Shown here in pieces: positions 6,203 to 8,293 of a stretch of 8,293 bases of DNA. Each line of letters starts with the position of its first letter. The stretch's first letter is position 1. The notes beneath the pieces are model-generated. The model worked only from the letters and a program-made list of their open reading frames with translations, made no database searches and had not been told where the DNA came from. The translations under genes and the position numbers were made by a program. The stretch comes from Planctomycetota bacterium (GTDB lineage Bacteria; Planctomycetota; Planctomycetia; Pirellulales; Pirellulaceae): positions 1 through 8,293 of the forward strand of contig JAJDEH010000296.1 in the NCBI GenBank assembly GCA_029259935.1, given 5' to 3'.

Positions 6203-6616
6203 CTAGATATCAACAATCACTTCCGCCAGCCACCGCCCGTCGTCTTGCTGGACGGTCTTCAGCCCGTGATAAGTGATGGCCTTAACTTCGTGAGCCAACT
6301 CATGCCGCGAGCGATCGACCGCCTGTCCGCGACACGTCGCGCGCAACTTGCCTTCCTTCAGTTGCACATCGAATTGGCGAAAGAGCATTTGTTCCGTTTC
6401 AAAGATATATAGCAGTTCGCTCAGCCAATCGAACAACAACAAATCGACTTCTTGTCCCTCTAACGAGACCATCTTTTCATGGACCAGTTCGACGTCATCA
6501 AGGTTCGCGACCAGCACGGAAAAGAAACCGCGCGCCGCATCTTCAAAAAGTGCCGGCAGAGAATCCGCGCGAATGCGGAGGCCCAAGTCGGCGGTGTGGT
6601 CAAAAACTTCGTACAT
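6203..6616 (-). CDS. Archease, RtcB activator
   Basis: A 137-residue archease, the small metal-binding cofactor that speeds RtcB guanylylation and lets it turn over repeatedly. The family signature is present: D6-H7-T-A-D10-L-G-L-R-I at the N-terminus, a hydrophobic L-L-F-D-W-L-S-E-L-L-Y helix (60-70), A-H-E-V-K-A-I-T-Y-H-G-L-K (108-120) and the terminal W-L-A-E-V-I-V-D136-I. The length matches the family. A longer frame upstream (TTG at 6664) is rejected because the ATG at 6616 begins exactly at the conserved M-Y-E-x-F-D-H-T and has GGAA 5 nt before it. It lies directly upstream of rtcB (49-nt gap), the expected activator-ligase operon. A 16-bp tandem duplication lies only 8 bases upstream of the start. 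Confidence 0.95.
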   Translation of the reverse strand: MYEVFDHTADLGLRIRADSLPALFEDAARGFFSVLVANLDDVELVHEKMVSLEGQEVDLLLFDWLSELLYIFETEQMLFRQFDVQLKEGKLRATCRGQAVDRSRHELAHEVKAITYHGLKTVQQDDGRWLAEVIVDI

Positions 6617-6624
6617 AGCGTTCC

Positions 6625-6656
6625 GTGCCGTGAAGACAATGTGCCGTGAAGACAAT
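6625..6656. repeat. Perfect 16-bp tandem duplication upstream of archease
   Basis: GTGCCGTGAAGACAAT occurs twice in a row without mismatch (6625-6640 and 6641-6656). On the coding (minus) strand the copies lie 8 nt before the archease ATG, immediately upstream of its ribosome site. A perfect tandem repeat so close to a start is either a recent replication-slippage event or a binding site kept in two copies. The archease reading frame is not affected. Confidence 0.85.
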
Positions 6657-6690
6657 ACTGGCAAGTCCGCGGTTCACGCGCGCTGACGAC

Positions 6691-7007
6691 CTAGCCATCC
6701 GCAGGCAAGACATACGGCATTTGGAATTTTTCTGCCAACAACTGATTCGCCTCGCTGCTTGAGTTCGAAACGATCGATCGCTTGGACTTTGAGTCTTTGT
6801 CCCCCTTGCCAAGGGGGACCACAGGGGGTCCTTACTCCAACAGAGGATCCTTTCTTCGCCACGATTGGAGACCGACGGCCTGAAACAAAGCGGCGCACTC
6901 GCCAGCATGTAACATACGGCGGCGGTCCACACAGACCCGACCGGCGACTGGAAACCGCCCCGAGCCACGGTCGCTAACAGCTTGTGATAGATACATTTGC
7001 GCGACAT
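6691..7007 (-). pseudogene. Possible decayed small exported-protein gene, frameshifted
   Basis: An ATG at 7007 on the minus strand has a very good shine-dalgarno (AAGGAGAGGA, 7017-7026, 9 nt away). The first ~55 codons give a plausible secreted N-terminus: M-S-R-K-C-I-Y-H-K-L-L-A-T-V-A-R, then hydrophobic V-W-T-A-A-V-C-Y-M-L-A-S-A-P-L. Near 6832 this frame runs into a C-rich repeat and then turns R/S/C-rich, as out-of-frame reading does. A different frame after the repeat reads K-D-S-K-S-K-R-S-I-V-S-N-S-S-S-E-A-N-Q-L-L, then A-E-K-F-Q-M-P-Y-V-L-P-A-D-G and a TAG at 6691-6693, with about 65% G/C at third positions. I infer one gene whose frame was shifted by the repeat. I recognise no family, and either half could be chance. 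Confidence 0.3.
6796..6832. repeat. C-rich dispersed-type hairpin repeat (PPLxKGG type)
   Basis: GTCCCCCTT (6799-6807) and AAGGGGGAC (6811-6819) form a perfect 9-bp stem with a 3-nt loop, followed by CACAGGGGGTCC. This resembles the short intergenic repeats seen in many bacterial genomes whose translations give P-P-L-x-K-G-G or P-P-C-Q-G-G peptides. Here it interrupts the possible reading frame on the minus strand. The family assignment comes from memory of the pattern, not from a search. Confidence 0.5.
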
Positions 7008-7267
7008 CGAAATTCGTCCTCTCCTTATTCCATCGTCCGCCGTTCGGCGAAAAAACGTTTGCAATTGTCCCAACGCATAAGCGCAGCATTTCAAGGAACA
7101 CGGCCCAGCGTCGGCCCAAGCCGCATCCATTCAATTGACTACAACGAATGCCCCGGTGTTTTGACGAACACCACGAACACTGCACCCAAATTGAATTATA
7201 CAAACTACCCGCAATCTCGGCATCCTTTATTTCCGATCACGCCTTCCGCTGCGCGCGGATGATCTTC

Positions 7268-7331
7268 AGAACGACAGCCGCGCGAAATAAAAAAACCAAG
7301 ATGACATGTCGTGGAAAAAGAGTCGGCAGAG
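7268..7331. repeat. Direct repeat, left copy (64 bp)
   Basis: Pairs with 7419-7483. The best-conserved core is ATGACATGTCGTGG followed by AGAGTCGG. The left copy contains an A-run (7288-7295 region) that is broken by G and T in the right copy. Confidence 0.85.
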
Positions 7332-7337
7332 TTTGGC

Positions 7338-7415
7338 GACATGATGAACAAGATGGACAGGATGAGTACGCACCTGGGAGCAGCCGCTTATCTTGTCCAT
7401 CTTGTTCATCATGTC
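7338..7415. repeat. Long hairpin with 24-bp arms
   Basis: The left arm 7338-7361 and right arm 7392-7415 are complementary at 23 of 24 positions; partial pairing continues a few bases into the 30-nt loop. The arms are built from purine-rich ATGAACAAGATGGACAGG on one side and its pyrimidine-rich complement on the other. There is no T-run after it on either strand, so it is not a simple terminator. Confidence 0.9.
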
Positions 7416-7418
7416 TCA

Positions 7419-7483
7419 AGAACAACGGCCACGCGAAGTAAGAAATCCAGCATGACATGTCGTGGGAACAAGAGTCGGCTGAG
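7419..7483. repeat. Direct repeat, right copy (65 bp)
   Basis: Second copy of the 7268-7331 unit in the same orientation, with one inserted base and about ten substitutions. The differences suggest the duplication is old or that the copies were acquired separately. Its last seven bases form the left arm of the next hairpin. Confidence 0.85.
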
Positions 7484-7495
7484 TCTCTCTCAGCC
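7477..7495. repeat. Short perfect hairpin at the end of the right repeat
   Basis: GGCTGAG (7477-7483) and CTCAGCC (7489-7495) pair perfectly around the loop TCTCT. The corresponding place after the left direct repeat has no such stem, so this hairpin is particular to the right edge. Confidence 0.7.
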
Positions 7496-7507
7496 AGTCT
7501 GTTGCTA

Positions 7508-7546
7508 TCAAATAAAACACCACGTGTCCAACTTGCGTTTATTTGA
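7508..7546. repeat. AT-rich inverted repeat
   Basis: TCAAATAAA (7508-7516) and TTTATTTGA (7538-7546) are perfect 9-bp complements, separated by 21 nt that contain the palindrome CACGTG (7521-7526). It could be a protein-binding dyad or the outer edge of the neighbouring repeat cluster. Nothing else identifies it. Confidence 0.55.
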
Positions 7547-7748
7547 AGTAGTTGCCAGAAAAACAAAATTCTCATGTCAATTGCTTTTCTGATTTGTAGG
7601 CCAGGCGTAAACTGTCCCCAGCAAAAAGGGAATTTCCTTGGCACTGGATCGCCGAGGTTTGGGCAGGCTGCAGTAGCAGTGGGTTTTTAGCGCTGTTGCG
7701 CGGCCTGGGAATGGTTGGCAGTATCGTCTTTCTATCGAGGCGTAAACC

Positions 7749-7892
7749 ATGCGCAAGGACGTCGTTCTCGTCGCGCTTGCCGCTTGCAATCAGAGGGATC
7801 TCTCATGTCGAAATGGTATCAACAACTGTTGTCCAAGTTCCATCGTTCGCAATTGCACGCGCCGCTTAAGAAGGGAATCCGCCGCAAATTGA
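7749..7892 (+). CDS. Possible small upstream ORF overlapping the adhesin start
   Basis: An ATG with GAGG 8-9 nt upstream opens a 47-codon frame reading M-R-K-D-V-V-L-V-A-L-A-A-C, which then overlaps the first 88 bases of the adhesin gene in another frame and ends at TGA (7890-7892). The first 13 residues resemble a lipoprotein signal, but the rest is C/R-rich and looks like shadow translation. At best it may be a leader peptide that couples translation to the adhesin; more likely it is spurious. Confidence 0.2.
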   Translation: MRKDVVLVALAACNQRDLSCRNGINNCCPSSIVRNCTRRLRRESAAN

Positions 7893-8293
7893 AGTTTCAG
7901 CCGTGCGTCGAGGTACTGGAACCACGGCAATTGCTGACGGCAGACGTCAGCATCACCAACTATAGCGATGCGGCCGAAACGGGAACGAATGGGGAATTCA
8001 CCTTGTATCGCACAGGTGATACCTCGAGTTCGCTCACGGTAGACTTCTCGTTGACCGGAACCGCGACCGATGGCACGGACTATGACCCCAAGGATGGCAG
8101 CAGTAATGCGCTAACCGGATCGATCACCATTGCCGAGTTCGAATCTTCGGCCATTGTCTACATTCATCCAATTACCGATTTCGACACCGAGGGCACGGAG
8201 ACGATTACCCTGACGGTCGATTCGGGAACGGGATACACGGTCGGCACTCCCAGTGCGGAAACCATTGACTTGACGGACGATACGTCGTCGAAT
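7805..8293 (+). CDS. Large exported Calx-beta (adhesin-like) protein, 5' part only
   Basis: 163 codons from the ATG at 7805, open to the window edge. GAGGGA sits 6 nt before the start. The first ~37 residues are basic and lack a normal hydrophobic signal peptide: K-K-G-I-R-R-K-L-K-F-Q-P-C-V-E-V then L-E-P-R-Q-L-L-T-A (about residues 39-47). This L-E-P/D-R-x-L-L motif is the typical N-terminus of giant planctomycete surface proteins. From residue 48 follows a beta-sandwich repeat: V-S-I-T-N-Y, F-T-L-Y-R-T-G, L-T-V-D-F-S-L-T-G-T-A-T-D-G-T-D-Y, I-T-I-A-E-F-E-S-S-A and D-F-D-T-E-G-T-E-T-I-T-L-T-V. This is a Calx-beta domain, whose acidic loops bind calcium. Such proteins usually carry many repeats and act in adhesion or as surface layer components; total length here is unknown. 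Confidence 0.9.
   Translation, partial: MSKWYQQLLSKFHRSQLHAPLKKGIRRKLKFQPCVEVLEPRQLLTADVSITNYSDAAETGTNGEFTLYRTGDTSSSLTVDFSLTGTATDGTDYDPKDGSSNALTGSITIAEFESSAIVYIHPITDFDTEGTETITLTVDSGTGYTVGTPSAETIDLTDDTSSN

Larger units (their letters stand above)
7268..7483. repeat. Composite repeat element: direct repeats around a long hairpin
   Basis: A 64-bp sequence (7268-7331) recurs as a 65-bp copy (7419-7483) at roughly 80-85% identity. Exactly between them lies a 78-nt inverted repeat (7338-7415). Each direct repeat contains the palindrome GACATGTC (7303-7310 and 7454-7461), and the hairpin arms begin with the related GACATGATG. The spacers between the parts are only 6 and 3 nt, so this is one structured unit and not scattered repeats. 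The reading frames it creates on either strand (M-N-K-M-D-R-M, H-D-E-Q-D-G-Q-D, P-S-C-S-S-C) are those I associate with non-coding dispersed repeats misread as proteins in planctomycetes. No transposase, integrase or reverse transcriptase is adjacent. Confidence 0.7.
7008..7748. other. Intergenic region without a convincing gene, rich in repeats
   Basis: No frame in this stretch has a coding look on either strand; all long frames cross the repeats listed below and are rich in R, C, S and H. From 7008 to 7267 I see only the upstream region of the possible small gene, plus a short hairpin GGTGTT/AACACC (7155-7172) with a CGAACAC direct repeat beside it. The part from 7268 to 7546 is occupied by the composite repeat and two further hairpins. 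From 7547 to 7748 there is nothing I can name except a 10-bp direct repeat AGGCGTAAAC (7603-7612 and 7738-7747) and a short GCGC/GCGC stem near 7690-7701. Confidence 0.6.

Noticed and set aside
6154..6216. 21-residue N-terminal extension of RtcB
   Set aside because: The ATG at 6153 has AAGGA at good spacing and matches the family N-terminus; the extension overlaps the archease stop and looks non-coding.
6617..6664. 16-residue N-terminal extension of archease from a TTG
   Set aside because: It is translated from the tandem duplication, and the conserved archease sequence begins exactly at the ATG at 6616.
6600..7130. A 176-codon minus-strand frame overlapping the archease start
   Set aside because: Only the part from 7007 has a ribosome site and a coding look. 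After the C-rich repeat the frame turns R/S/C-rich while another frame looks better.
7268..7483. CRISPR array
   Set aside because: Only two diverged 64/65-bp copies with a hairpin between them, no regular spacers and no cas genes.
7268..7483. Retron or other reverse-transcriptase-linked RNA
   Set aside because: The hairpin could recall an msd stem, but no reverse transcriptase gene is present in the window.
7237..7644. A 135-codon minus-strand frame and several plus-strand frames through the repeat cluster
   Set aside because: They arise from translating the direct repeats and hairpin; composition is C/S/R/H-rich, and both strands give equally long frames, as expected from an inverted repeat.
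7577..7789. 70-codon minus-strand frame before the adhesin gene
   Set aside because: No convincing ribosome site, no recognised motif, and it would overlap the adhesin promoter region; left as non-coding.

Overview
The window most likely comes from a planctomycete, probably order Pirellulales. Four things support this: a secreted PQQ-propeller protein with the W-x-x-W-R-G-P entry motif common in this phylum, a large surface protein opening with the LEPRQLLTA signature, a fused RibBA, and an archaeal-type RtcB paired with archease. Genes are widely spaced, shine-dalgarno sites are variable, and intergenic DNA is rich in inverted and dispersed repeats. No database search was possible; family calls rest on motifs read directly from the translations.

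Layout. On the minus strand, positions 1-910 hold a MarR-type regulator followed 23 nt later by the 5' end of a secreted PQQ-like beta-propeller gene that runs off the left edge. After a nested inverted repeat (1035-1133) comes a secreted alpha/beta hydrolase (minus, 1135-1995). It is divergent from ribBA (plus, 2199-3413), a fused DHBP synthase/GTP cyclohydrolase II of riboflavin synthesis; the two promoters appear to overlap. A secreted protein with a transglutaminase-like Cys-His core and TPR-like helices follows on the plus strand (3466-4455). A hairpin-rich convergent spacer (4456-4689) separates it from the minus-strand archease-rtcB operon (6616 down to 4690), an RNA-ligation/repair module. 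All key RtcB active-site residues can be placed at a constant offset from the Pyrococcus enzyme.

From 6617 to 7804 there is about 1.2 kb without a convincing intact gene. It holds a perfect 16-bp tandem duplication just upstream of archease, a decayed or frameshifted minus-strand ORF interrupted by a C-rich dispersed hairpin repeat, and a composite repeat element (7268-7483) in which two 64/65-bp direct repeats bracket a 78-nt hairpin with long, almost perfect arms. The window ends inside a plus-strand gene for a large exported Calx-beta adhesin-like protein (7805 to the right edge).

The genes do not form one pathway. Two local units are functional: MarR plus propeller protein (probably autoregulated), and archease plus RtcB (activator with its ligase). 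The strongest candidate for something undescribed is the composite repeat at 7268-7483. The other open questions are the structured non-RFN leader of ribBA and the tandem duplication in front of archease.
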